Of a DNA stretch of 64,000 nucleotides, positions 23,277 through 33,558 are shown one piece after another (the first letter of the stretch is position 1; every line of letters starts with the position of its first letter). Source of the stretch: Przewalskia tangutica. Its lineage: Eukaryota > Streptophyta > Magnoliopsida > Solanales > Solanaceae. The stretch spans positions 165,281,396 through 165,345,395 of the forward strand of contig CM056718.1 of assembly GCA_029844215.1 (NCBI GenBank), given 5' to 3'. Position numbers and translations under genes: made by a program. A model generated the notes under the pieces. It was not told the origin of the DNA and ran no database searches. It saw only the letters and a program-made list of their open reading frames with translations.

Positions 23277-23614
23277 TAATATGTTATATCAGATTATCTG
23301 CTTTATTTTCGAGGTATTAGTTCATATGAAAAAATATAATTTATGTTGGCATTGCGGGTTGTAAGTTACTTACTATAGCTATTTTAATAAGATTGGCAAG
23401 TAACTTTCTGAAAGCCATTTTAGATTACTGTATATGGACTTCTTGAAAACAAACAAAATAATGAGAGAGATATCGAATAGAATCTTGCAAATGGCGTTGT
23501 ATAACTTGTATTCATAGATAAAAACACCAAGTGACTATTGATTAATATCGAAACTTATTAAATGAAGTAAACTTTCAATTTCAACTTGAAAATTACCCCA
23601 TAATTGAATGAACC

Positions 23615-23860
23615 CTTAGGGCTGTACTGTATTGTAATGGACTGAACTGTATTAATATATAATGGACGGTATTAAAGTATTAATATATAATGGACTGTAT
23701 TTTTTTAGTATAATCCAGTGGAGACGGTATTATTACTAGATGGGTCTAAAAAATGACAGTTGGAGTGTACTATTTTTAGAAATAGTACAGTTCAGTCCGA
23801 CTGAAAATGTCCACCGTGTATTATTTTTTGTCCAGTACAATCCAACGTAATCTAGCATAT
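23615..23860. mobile_element. Foldback element with GTACTGTATTGTA-type arms
   Basis: The left arm contains ATGGACTGAACTGTA and the right arm ATAGTACAGTTCAGTCC, which are inverted copies. Two near-identical stretches of TATTAATATATAATGGAC lie in the left arm. No coding content. Confidence 0.55.
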
Positions 23861-24753
23861 TAGGTATAAAAACAGAGGATTGTTTCGGTCATATCACGAA
23901 AAACAATTCAGACATAAACCTCAAGAAAGGGAAAATGAAAAGGAAAAATGAACTAAAAGAAAGAATGATGTCGGTAAACTTTTGCAAATGTCATTTGTAT
24001 TCATAATTTTTCAGTCAGTAAAAGCCAAGACATTACTCCTTTTGCACACTTTTAATAAAATATTACTCTTAAGTCCCACTTTATGTGTTATCTTTCGAAA
24101 TTCGAAATTTAAATAAAAAAAATATTATAAATTTTTATATATTTTAAATTATTAATTATTGTGATTTTTAATACTTTTTACATAGTTTTTAAATATTTAA
24201 ATTGTATTTTAAAAAACTTGATGATTCCATACATGCATTCACGATCAAAATTAAATTGTTCAAACTCTATTGTAATATATGGAGTAATTAAATTTCAATT
24301 AATTTTTTCTTATTTAATTTCTTACTTTCGTCATATTAATGTGTCGTCAAATATTAGCGTAAGGGAAAAATGTGGAGGGGGGGGAGCCAGCTGTCTCCTA
24401 TTTTTACAAAATGACAGAGATTTTGAAGCAGATCAAAATAGTATATCCAGATGTGAGGAGTACAGCAGATCAGGAAAAGTAACAAATTAAATTGGAAACT
24501 TACTAAAGAAAAAGTAAAACTTTCCATTTCAACATAAACGACGAGCACATAATTAGAAAACGTTGACATAATTTTTTGTTTTTTTCCGCAAAATAAAGTT
24601 ACAGAAATACAACATCTTCAGCTTAACAAATACTTCATTCTGTACATCAGCAAAATGTTCTTGTTCCCATCAACCTTTTAGAAACTAAATAACTTCCAGA
24701 ATACATATATGACCCCTTTAAATTGTTCATAACGATCAATAAACACTTCAATT
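23861..24753. other. 3' flank of the ABA receptor gene and intergenic sequence
   Basis: AT-rich sequence with no recognisable gene. The part nearest 24753 is the probable 3'-UTR of the minus-strand receptor gene. A run of G at 24376-24384 interrupts otherwise AT-rich DNA. Confidence 0.5.
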
Positions 24754-25404
24754 TTATGAGATGTCACCATTACCTCCACGAGCCATTACTTCAGCGACTG
24801 AGGCTAATTTCTGTAAATTCAATTTCACGACAGTATCAGCAAACAGACGTGTGTCTTCTTCAGTATTCCCTTCAGGCACATCAACAACGTACGATTCCAA
24901 AACAACGGTCCAGAGTCTCCCATCACGTTCAAATCCATGTACACTAGTTACAGACCGATAATTCCTTAACCTATGTTCACCACCAATAATACTAAAACCC
25001 GTAACATACTTTTCATCATCCAATATATCAAGCCTCTCAGTACTTGTATTCGCCGGTAAACCCGAGATAATGGTAACATCACGCGTGGCACCCACGACTG
25101 TAGATAAGTTATCGTTAACGGAACAGCTTTTGATGAAGTGTTTGTATATTTGTGGTTTTTCGAAACGGCGTACGATGGACCAGACCACGTGTGGGGGCGC
25201 TTGGATGTGTTTTGCGAGTAGGGAAGAGGATTGAGATGAGTTGGCTTGGTAGGTGTGGTACTTGGTTATGCTTGGTTTTAGGTTATCGGATTCTTGTGGT
25301 GTTAAACCGGGTGGAAGTGTTAACTGATGGGTCGTGTTTGGTGATTCTTCTGGTTGTTGATGACCGTGGCACGTTGAGCTCTCAGATTGCTCCATTGGAG
25401 ACAT
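24754..25404 (-). CDS. PYL1: PYR/PYL/RCAR abscisic acid receptor, PYL1/PYR1 subfamily
   Basis: Intronless, 216 aa from the ATG at 25402-25404. The frame stays open upstream, but those codons look like leader sequence (ATG at 25525-25527) and PYL1 proteins are about 220 aa. This is a soluble START-fold receptor that binds ABA and then inhibits clade A PP2C phosphatases, starting ABA signalling in cytosol and nucleus. The gate loop SGLPANT is at residues 114-120, and the latch GGEHRLR is at 141-147 with H144-R145-L146. Ligand-contact residues expected from PYR1 are present: K88, E123, Y149, S151, E170 and N196. The block RRFEKPQIYKHFIKSCSV (79-96) includes H89 at the PYR1 His60 position, typical of the dimeric subfamily with PYR1 and PYL1 rather than PYL4-6. 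The N-terminus (1-50) is Ser/Gln/Pro-rich and variable, as usual. No lesion is seen. Confidence 0.95.
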   Translation of the reverse strand: MSPMEQSESSTCHGHQQPEESPNTTHQLTLPPGLTPQESDNLKPSITKYHTYQANSSQSSSLLAKHIQAPPHVVWSIVRRFEKPQIYKHFIKSCSVNDNLSTVVGATRDVTIISGLPANTSTERLDILDDEKYVTGFSIIGGEHRLRNYRSVTSVHGFERDGRLWTVVLESYVVDVPEGNTEEDTRLFADTVVKLNLQKLASVAEVMARGGNGDIS

Positions 25405-25535
25405 TTTGTTTTGTTTTGTTTTGTTTATACTGGTGAAGCATTTATGGAAAAGAGAAAGGCAAGCAACGTAATTTTGGGGCTTAGGTTTTATTCTTGTTTT
25501 AATAAGAGAATAAAGGATAAGATGCATGATATTTT

Positions 25536-25552
25536 AATTATATTATATATTA
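25536..25552 (-). promoter_or_regulatory. TATA-like box of the ABA receptor gene
   Basis: On the minus strand the sequence reads TTAATATATAATATAATT, about 140 bp upstream of the ATG. This position would give a leader of roughly 100 nt. The CACTA element begins only 12 bases further upstream, so sequences above this box are transposon DNA. Confidence 0.55.
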
Positions 25553-25835
25553 ACGCGACCTCTCACTACAAGAAATTGGTTCTAAGAGGGAGACTGTAAT
25601 CGCTCTCTTTGGGTGAAATATCGCCCCCTTAGATTAAAGGGTACGATTTTAAATCGCGTTATCTTAGATTAAGAAGGGTGATTTTTCAAGTCGCCCCCTT
25701 TGGTAAGAACCAAAGAGGGCGACTCTTTTGAGTTTTATCAAGAAGGGCGACTACAATCGCCTCCTTTGGTCCTGATTCAAAGAGGGCAACTACAATCGTC
25801 ATTTTTGGGTTGATTCAAAAAAGAGAAAAATTAAA

Positions 25836-25906
25836 TGCACCAACTGAGATTCGAACCGTGGTCTGAACTGTGACACTATACTATTCTACCACTAGATCAC
25901 TAATTA
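25836..25906 (-). pseudogene. tRNA-Gly-like pseudogene inside the CACTA element
   Basis: The 71-base minus-strand sequence lines up with plant tRNA-Gly(GCC) without gaps. The best conserved parts are box A (GTGATCTAGTGGTAGAATAG), box B (GGTTCGAAT) and the 3' acceptor side (TTGGTGC). The 5' acceptor strand is replaced by TAATTAG, so the acceptor stem cannot pair, and the anticodon position reads GTC instead of GCC. It is not a working tRNA gene. Confidence 0.75.
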
Positions 25907-25929
25907 TGCAACATTAATCACCACAAATA

Positions 25930-25997
25930 TAACCCTCTGTCAAAAATCGAACCCGAGCATCCTCTGTGAAATTGTGTCATTCTATCACTAAATCAAC
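25930..25997 (-). pseudogene. Second, more decayed tRNA-Gly-like pseudogene
   Basis: On the minus strand it shows TTTAGTGATAGAATGACA (box A region) and CGGGTTCGATT (box B region) at tRNA spacing. It aligns with the first copy and with tRNA-Gly over about 60 bases. It lies about 25 bases from the first copy in the same orientation, a tandem arrangement inside the transposon. Confidence 0.6.
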
Positions 25998-26030
25998 CAT
26001 CAATACTTGTTATATTTATACTCCTCATAA

Positions 26031-26655
26031 TCATAAATCCCTTGGATTCGGATTTGAATATTTCAGATATCCAAAAAATTGGATATTCGTAATTTTCGGA
26101 TAATTTCGAATCGGATTCGGATTTGAATATTTTGGATATCCAAAAAATCAGATATTCATAATTTTCGAAAAATTCCGGATCCGAATATTTTGGATATCCA
26201 AAAAATTGGATATCCGCAATTTTCGGATAATTTCGAATCGAATTCGAATCCGAATATTTCAGATATACAAAAAATCGGATATCCATAATTTTTGGATAAT
26301 TTCATATCAGATTCGGATCCGAATATTTCGGATATACAAAATCAGATATCCGTAATTTTCGGATAATTTTGGATCGGATTCGGATCCAAATAATTCGGAT
26401 AAATTTCAGATCGGATTCGGATCCGAATATTTCGGATATACAAAAAATTGGATATCCGTAATTTTCGGATAATTTCGGATCCGAATATTTTGGATAAATT
26501 TTGGGTCGGATTCAGATTCGAATATTTCGGATAAATTTTGGATCGGATTCGGATTCGAATATTTCGGATATACAAAAAATCGGATATCCGTAATTTTTGA
26601 ATAATTTCGGATCGGATTCGGATCCGAATATTTCGGATATACAAAAAATCGAATT
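26031..26655. repeat. Tandem array of ATCCGAATATTTCGGATA-type units
   Basis: Units of about 60-70 bp (shorter near 26480-26560) repeat motifs such as GGATCGGATTCGGATCCGAA, TATTTCGGATATACAAAAAAT and GGATATCCGTAATTTTCGG. The motifs are palindromic. The unit period keeps minus-strand frames open (25993-26286, 26342-26674), giving about 20-30-residue repeats, but I do not consider these coding. Confidence 0.85.
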
Positions 26656-28545
26656 TGTTTACCCTTTCTTGCATCTCATCTTATTTCTTAGGTATAGCTC
26701 TAGAGCAAACTCAAATTTTAAAATAACCCTTTCATTTTTATGCATATATATTTATTGAAAGTTATTTTCTGTTATTTACTTTTGGTGACTTATTTAGCTT
26801 GTTACTATTTTGATTTGTAGAAAACAGAAAAAGCACGACGATATTTGAAAACGAATGACAAATTACAAAAATTAAAAAGGAGTACGAAATAAAGAAGGTG
26901 GAGGGAAGAACGATGGTATCTTACCTACGATTTTGAAATGAAATAACATGGAATTTTGGACAATATTAACGAGCAATACAATAACATAGAGTGTAGTTAG
27001 TTTTAAAATTGAGTGAGTTTATATTTTAACTTTGATTTAAAATTTTAACATTAATTGAGGGCAGTTAATTATTTGTTAGCATTCCAAGATAAAAAGTTCA
27101 TTTTTTTTGTATAAAGAGTAGTAATATGGAAATACTTAATATTAATATAATATTTGGAAGAATATTAATACGGATTGGTACGTGTAAATAGTTAAAATGA
27201 AATTTGTGAAACACTTAATTTTTAGTACCAAAGCTTTTTAATCGGACCAAAAAGGCCGACTTGAAAAAGTCGCCCTTTTTGGTCCTAACCAAAGAGGGCG
27301 ACTATTTGAAGTCGCCCTTTTTGGTCCGAACCAAAAGGGGCGACTTCACATAGTCGCCCTTCTTACTTTATTATTTATTTTTAATAAATTCGGATAAAAA
27401 AGGGCGACTTCTCCGAGTGGTCCTTCTTGCTTTATTATTTATTTTTAATAAAATATAAATAAATATGTATTTTTCTAAGTTTTGAAATTTTGATTTATTT
27501 CTAAACTTTTATTCCACTTCTCATAAATGTTTCGATGTTTAAATTTATGTAACATATTTTATTAAAAAAATTAAAATACTACAAAATATAAATAGAGATA
27601 TTTAGTAGTATCTTTTAATTTATTTATTTTTAGTATCTTGGACACTTTAATTCGTAACAATTTGAATCCAGAATTCCTTAATTATTTAAAGAAAATCAGA
27701 TATTTTCTACTTATAAATTTGAATCCATTAATTATTTAAAGAAAAATTACATATTTTCTACTTATATGAAAGAAATTAATATGGAAGGAAATATTAGAGC
27801 AATAAGACAAAGGTTAAAAATGAGGAAAAGGGACGTTGGAGAGGGTAATTGTAAAGGGGTTAATTTTGGTTGATTTGGTGATATGCCGACAATAATAACT
27901 AGAATTGTGGTACTCACTTGGTTGGATTTTGAATTAAGCTATTGGATTTAACTAAATTTTAGGATGAAAGACTTGGTTTCTAGCTTGTTTGGACTTCTAT
28001 TTCATAAAAGATATATAAAAAATAGTATGATTTTATAAAAGATAATAGTTTATGTTATAGTTTATGATTTTATAATTATTGTTATAATAGGTAACGTAAT
28101 TTAATTGTATTTGATAAAATTTAATTACTTTAATTTGATAAAATTTAATAGTGTCCAGCTTTCCTATTAAAGTTAATAAATTTTTGTGATAATACGTGAA
28201 ATAATTTCATAAAATTTCAACGGCTAATAAAAAGTTTGTGGTGGAAACATTATGAGTAAAAAAAATTATTTCACTCAAAATATTGTCAGTTTTTTTTTGT
28301 TTTTTTTGTTTTTCATTCAGATAAAAAAGGGCGACTTGCCTTTTAATTCGGACCAAAAATGACGATTTGAAGTGGCTCCCTTTGGTAAAATTTAAAAGGG
28401 TGACTTCAAAAAGTCGTCCCCTTTGATGAAATTAAAAAGGGCGACTTACAGTCGCCCTTTTTAGTCCGAACTAAAAGGGCATTTTTTAATCGCACTTTTT
28501 GGTTTAAAAAAATCGCCCTCTTTGAGGCGATTTGTTATAGTGTCT

Positions 28546-29260
28546 TACGTGTTAGTTTGATTTTTTTTTTCACGAGACAAGCAATTGAATTTTTTTCTAA
28601 ACGGTGAAACTCGAACTCAAAACTTTCTGTTAATTCTGATATCATATTAAATTATATGATTATTCATCTAAAAATAATTATCTTTATTTTTCTTTTCTTT
28701 TCTCAATGATTCTCAGCTACTGTGTTTTGTTTTGTTTTCGGGCCATTCACACTTTTGCTCCTAATTTGGGCTGGTCTTTAATTTTTGCTCTCAGTGCAAA
28801 TAACTTTTTGGCATGGCATATTCGCTATCATAATTCATAAATTATGTTTTGTGACTAGATATAAGTTTGATTTTAAAGGGTTAAATTAATGATCGACCTA
28901 TTTGAAGGGAAAAACTTAAAGACACCAGCCCATTTGAAGGGTCAACTATGCAACTTCTGCTTTCTTTGCACGTAATATGCAAGTTATTAAAGCCACCTGA
29001 GCTAGAGCGATCGAGCTCAAGCTTTGACTCAATTAAATCAAAATTTAAGGAAAATTGAGTCCGATTAAATTCTGATTTTTCTATAATATGTCATTAAGAG
29101 AGTTAAATGATTAATATCTCTTAAATGTATGCTACCATATAATACATGGAGGGCATTTGGTTTCCACAGTCGAAAATAGATGAAAAAGGCTTGGGAATTT
29201 TGAATATATTGATGAGACCCTTTTTTTTTGTTAGTAATTTCTTAATCTAACTTAATTCAG
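28546..29260. other. Intergenic sequence
   Basis: AT-rich sequence with no recognised gene. Around 28740-28800 the text CTTTAATTTTTGCTCTCA resembles the arm of the foldback element at 33165-33460. Confidence 0.45.
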
Positions 29261-29472
29261 TACAAGAAAAATGTCATTTTGCGAGGGATTTAATATTTCC
29301 TCGCTAAAAAGTGTAATAGTGATAAATTTAGGAACAAATTGATATATACATCACAATATAAAAAAAAAAACTCTTATTTAGTGAGGCATTGGTGAGGAAC
29401 TCTTCCTCGTTAAATGTAGCGAGGGATATAATCCTCACTAATCCCTCATTAGATCATAAGTGGGAAATAAAA
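29261..29472. mobile_element. Possible CACTA-like end fragment
   Basis: AGTACAAGAAAAATGTCATT resembles a CACTA terminus with one change. It is followed by inverted copies of GCGAGGGAT/TCCTCGCT, like subterminal repeats. It is cut off at 29472 by the start of the copia LTR, and no partner end was found. Confidence 0.35.
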
Positions 29473-29795
29473 GTTAATAGAATATTTTTCGAATATTCTT
29501 CCATTAATTATATTAATTGTATATCTCTTATTTTTGATAAAATTATAATTCTTTTGTAATTAGGTTGATTAGTTACCTAGTTTATAGCAAGGTAAATACT
29601 TTTATAATACTATTATATATTGTAAATCATTCATCAATAAAATCAAGAAACATATTTTTTTATGGTATCAGTAGTCTAACCCTAAATTTCCTACCCTAGT
29701 CGTCCACTTCTTCTCTCGGTCGCCTTTTTCCCCACGACGGAACCCTGGTTTTTTCGACCATTCTCTCTCCATCTTCCTCCTAAATTTTATCTTTC

Positions 29796-30126
29796 ATGCC
29801 TGACAAAACCAAATTACATCCTGCAATTGCAGTCAATAATATCAAAAACTTCATCCCTGTCACCCTTGATATGGAAAAGGGTCAATACTCCTCGTGGGTG
29901 AAGCTTTTTAAGATCCATTGTTATGTTTACAAAGTTATCGACCACATCATCTTTCCTACACCGAGTCCACAGACCTCCCCTCGACTTCGACTTCTGATGA
30001 TGCACTCTGGTCTTGTTTGGACGTCGCCGTCCTCTAGTGAATATACGACACGATCTCTAATGATCTATTGCACATCATCATTGAGATCGATGTCACTCCT
30101 CGCCACGTTTGGAAAGTATTTATACC
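29796..30126 (+). pseudogene. copia gag N-terminal fragment
   Basis: It starts ATG at 29796 and shows HPAIAVNNIKNFIPVTLDME and QYSSWVKLFKIHCYVYKVID, the conserved N-terminal gag segment of plant copia. A frameshift follows near 29960, and similarity resumes in another frame (ATCATTGAGATCGATG, residues like IIIEIDVTPRHVW). It stops near 30126, at the unrelated insert. Confidence 0.8.
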
Positions 30127-31493
30127 TGTATTTCTCTTGTTAATCTAACTCCTTTAACCATATTAAAGCAGTCCTTAAAGCAGTCCATCAATTCTAGCAA
30201 CAACAACAAGAGTTCAAGTTTTCTAGTTTGCAACATATCACCTTACTACACTTTAATTTCTTTTAAGATATGTATTGACAATTATCACAACGTATTTACA
30301 GGTTCATAAATTATATTTCCATCATTATAACTTAACAAAAACAGCCTTTAAAACAAGACAACCACATCCAACAATTTCATGGAAGTTTTGGCCAACAATA
30401 ACATAATTTCATACTCTTCTCTTAACTTCTTAAAATCCAATTCATGTTCCAATAATTCCTTATGAACAACTATAACTTAAATATCAAGATTTTCTCTCAA
30501 CTTTCATCATGCAAATAGAGACGATAATAGCAATAACACAATGTACACGACAACTCCAAATTAGTAAAATTAGTTCCAACAATCGGCAACAACCTATTTC
30601 AACAACCACATGCATTGTCTCACTCCCATTTCTTCTTAATCTAAATTCAATTCTTAACACAAGTTTAACTCTTAACTACAACATTATTTAACTTCCAAAT
30701 ATTCTATAAAACAAAGAGTTTTACCTTAAGATGAAGCCAAAACATTCCCTAGCAAAATCAGTCACTACTCAAATTGTTCTTGCCCAATTTTGTCAATTCT
30801 TCAACTCCAAAACGACATGCATATATTCTACAAACTTACTCCATAATTCTTGCATGTTTTTCTTCCATAATTTCCTCTTCAAAACTAGAAATTCTTGGTT
30901 GTGAATCGGCAGCAGCAGTGGCCGAATGCCCACTGTTTTTGGTGCTAAAGTTTGGCTTCTAATTTGTAGTAGAACTTAATCTAGGAAGAGAAGTGAATTG
31001 AATCTCCAATTTTTGCTAGGGAATGGGTGTGGTTCGGCTGTGGTGAAGAGGAGAGAAGGTGAGGGTGTGTTTTTGAAAATGAAATGGGAATTGAGAAGAT
31101 GGAAAGGTTCTTAAAGTTAAAATCTGAAAATTCATTTGCAACTTAGTCAAATTCCCATAATTGTCTACTTAAAGTAGTCCCTCTACTAAAATAAATCCCA
31201 CAATTAATCAACCTTATGTCCCACTCATTTTAAATCTTGAAAATTCCGTAAGACCTCGTATCCTCGTTGTCATAACTTATATAATACGTTACTAATCCAT
31301 AACGAGAATATATATAACTATCATCATAAATTTCCATTGTCACACTCGTAGTAAGCAAAATTTTCTCGGAATCACATCCTCTTGTATACTAATTTTCGTA
31401 TTAACATATGTAAGTATACTTTATATCCAATATTCGAATCTTACTTCCTTAATGGCGTTCTTAATTATCGCCTTAAACTTACGAGGTGTAACA
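30127..31493 (-). mobile_element. Probable solo LTR of a Ty3/gypsy element inside the copia
   Basis: Read on the minus strand it starts TGTTACACCTCGTAAG, a form common for chromovirus LTRs, and ends AAATACA, giving TG...CA ends. Flanks ATACC (30122-30126) and ATACA (31494-31498) match at 4 of 5 bases. No coding domain is present. The insertion coincides with a large copia deletion, so the event may have been more complex than a simple insertion, or the boundaries may be partly fortuitous. Confidence 0.5.
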
Positions 31494-31819
31494 ATACACT
31501 ATCCCGATCCAGTGCCAAAGCAGAGTACATAGGTGTCGCCTACGTCGTCTCTGAGTCTTGTTGGATCTGTAACCTTCTACTTGAGCTTCACTGCCCGATT
31601 CAAAAGGCAATATTGACCTACTTTGACATTATTAGTGCGATATATCTTTTCGGCAATCTCGTCCAACATGAGCGCACTAAACACATTGAGATGGACATTC
31701 ATTTCGTTCGCAAAAAAGTGGCTCGTGGTCAAGTTCGCGTCCTTCGTGTTCCTTCCAGATATCATATTGCTGACATTTTCACCAAAGGACTTCCACGCAT
31801 ATTATTTGATGATTTTTGA
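31494..31819 (+). pseudogene. copia RNase H C-terminal fragment
   Basis: Residues RSSAKAEYIGVAYVVSESCW, LLLELHCPIQKAILTYFDI and QHERTKHIEMDIHFVRKKVA followed by HIADIFTKGLP are the C-terminal end of copia RNase H. The D of the usual CDN motif is retained as FDI, with other changes. It lies directly upstream of the 3' LTR, as expected. Confidence 0.88.
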
Positions 31820-32042
31820 GTCAGTCTTAGTGTTCGTGAACCTTCCGCTTCGACTGCAGGGGTGTAATAGAATATTTTTCGAATATTCTGTCATTAATTG
31901 TATATCTCCTATTTTAGGTAGAATTATAATCCTTTTGTAATTAGGTTGATTAGTTACCTGGTTTATAGCAAGATAAATATTTTTATAATATTATATATAT
32001 GATAAATCATTCATCAATAAAATCAAGAAATATATTTCTTTA

Positions 32043-33160
32043 AAAGTCTTGTATATAGTAAAAGATAAACAAAATCAGTGAAAAGATTATCAATTTGCTT
32101 TTGACTTTGAGCCTGTTTATTTAATTGTTTCAAATCAAATAATCGACATCTCTCCCAAAAATCTTGTATATGTTGCATAATATACATCAAATTAAATTAA
32201 TCTTAATCATTTAGTATAACAACAATATATTCAGTATAATCTCATAATGGACTGAAAACTTAATCATCTAGAATTAACTGAGATATTTTTCTCCAAACCA
32301 CTAACAAATTAGGCACCCTCATTTTAATGCAGAATAAAATATGAGTATATTGGTGCATGTCGGCATTGAATTTATTAGACTTTGAATCTGTTTATTTAAT
32401 TGTTTCTCCCTTGTGTTTCTAATTTGACCTTCAAAATGTTAGGTTTGAACTTTTATTTCTATATACATGTCATGACCAAAACAATCTGGAAGAATCAGCT
32501 ACTTATAAATGCACAAGATAAGAGAGACCTGTAAATCTGTTTTCTTGCTATTCATTTGAAATGGATAAAGGGGGATGAATCAAGGTCTTATAAGCTCTAA
32601 ACATTTGATGAAAACCATCTGGAAGAATCAGCCACTTATTTATTAATTAATTTATTTATCTTCGTCATTGCACACGATAAGATAAGACTAGCTACTTTAC
32701 TAATAGTTCACAAGATAAGACACACATAAAATTGTTCCCTGATGAATGTCATTCTTGAGGGATAATGTTTGCCTTTAACTTATATGGTTAACATAGCTGT
32801 ATAGGTTCCAGTGCATGATGATGTAGGATTCTTTCTCCATTTCAATTATGTATAGGTTCTTGATCCAGGGGCAGATTCAGATCTAGTGAATAATGTACAG
32901 GTTCATTTGAACCCACTAACTTTGACTTAGACCCGTATATATATTTTAAAAAATTTAATAAATAAGTACTAATACTAAATTATGAGCCCAATAAATTAGA
33001 TAGGATGCGGTAGAATTTCGACCCTAACACATAAAAGTTCAATATTCTATTCTGTCATCAGAATTCCAAGAAACATAGTATATGAAATCCAACAACACTT
33101 GAATCAAGAGACTGAAAATGTAAGACACCAGCTTCTACCATTTTTTGTGCGGATTGTCCT
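32043..33160. other. Intergenic AT-rich sequence
   Basis: Repeated phrases such as TTTGAATCTGTTTATTTAATTG (near 32105 and 32380) and ATCTGGAAGAATCAGC (32484, 32610) suggest an old local duplication about 130-280 bp apart. No gene was recognised. Confidence 0.45.
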
Positions 33161-33164
33161 TCAA

Positions 33165-33460
33165 AAGCACTAGTCTTTAATTTTTGCCCTCAAATTGTTG
33201 GTATTTAATTTTACCCTTCGCTTACAAATCCTTGAGGTTACGGGTTTAAACCCTCACTCAGTAAAAAAATTTAAAAAAAAAACTCGCAAGGTAGAGTTTA
33301 ATTGTAAGACATAGTTTGTCTGCAAACTCTACCTTGATTTTTTTTTTAAATTTTCACTGAGCTGGGGTTCGAACTCAGAAATTTTTAAGCGAAGGAAAAA
33401 AATTAAATATTTTCAATTTGATGGGAAAAATTAAAGACCGCTCCGAAAGAGAGGGATTTT
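33165..33460. mobile_element. Foldback element with arms of about 120 bp
   Basis: The left arm (CTTTAATTTTTGCCCTCAAA ... CAAGGTAGAGTTT) and the right arm (AAACTCTACCTTG ... GGGAAAAATTAAAGACC) are inverted copies around a centre near 33310. It contains no coding sequence. It ends just before the truncated copia. Confidence 0.75.
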
Positions 33461-33558
33461 GCGAATTGTCCCATTTTTCATGCCATGGAGAAGGTGCCTA
33501 CCGCCGATGATGACCCTATGTTATGAGCGACTCTTTATGTTACAGTACTCCAGTGGAT

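Larger units (their letters stand above)
25564..28542. mobile_element. Non-autonomous CACTA (En/Spm) transposon with TCT target duplication
   Basis: The left end CACTACAAGAAAT and the right end (inverted) CACTATAACAAAT are CACTA termini. The 3-bp duplication TCT lies at 25561-25563 and 28543-28545. Subterminal regions hold many copies, in both directions, of AAAGAGGGCGACT / AGTCGCCCTTTTTGG, the typical transposase-binding arrays. A third cluster of the same repeats lies in the centre (about 27240-27420), suggesting an internal rearrangement or nested copy. There is no transposase frame in 2979 bp. The interior carries two tRNA-Gly-like sequences and an array based on ATCCGAATATTTCGGATAT. Confidence 0.93.
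29473..32042 (+). mobile_element. Internally deleted Ty1/copia element with both LTRs
   Basis: LTRs lie at 29473-29662 (190 bp) and 31863-32042 (180 bp) and share AATAGAATATTTTTCGAATA, GTAATTAGGTTGATTAGTTA and CATTCATCAATAAAATCAAG. The 5' LTR is followed at once by TGGTATCAG, the tRNA-iMet primer site. TAAAA on both sides (29468-29472 and 32041-32045) may be the target duplication, but it overlaps the LTR end and is ambiguous. Between gag and the RNase H end, pol is missing and about 1.37 kb of unrelated sequence is present. Confidence 0.88.

Noticed and set aside
25404..25527. Upstream in-frame start for the ABA receptor (257 aa)
   Set aside because: The extra 41 codons look like leader sequence, begin near the inferred transcript start, and exceed family length; the ATG at 25404 fits better.
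25836..25906. Functional tRNA-Gly gene
   Set aside because: The acceptor stem cannot pair and the anticodon is altered, so it is listed as a pseudogene.
25993..26674. Minus-strand frames with repeating FLYIRNIRIRIRSE
   Set aside because: They come from the palindromic ATCCGAAT array inside the CACTA element; there is no start context and no domain.
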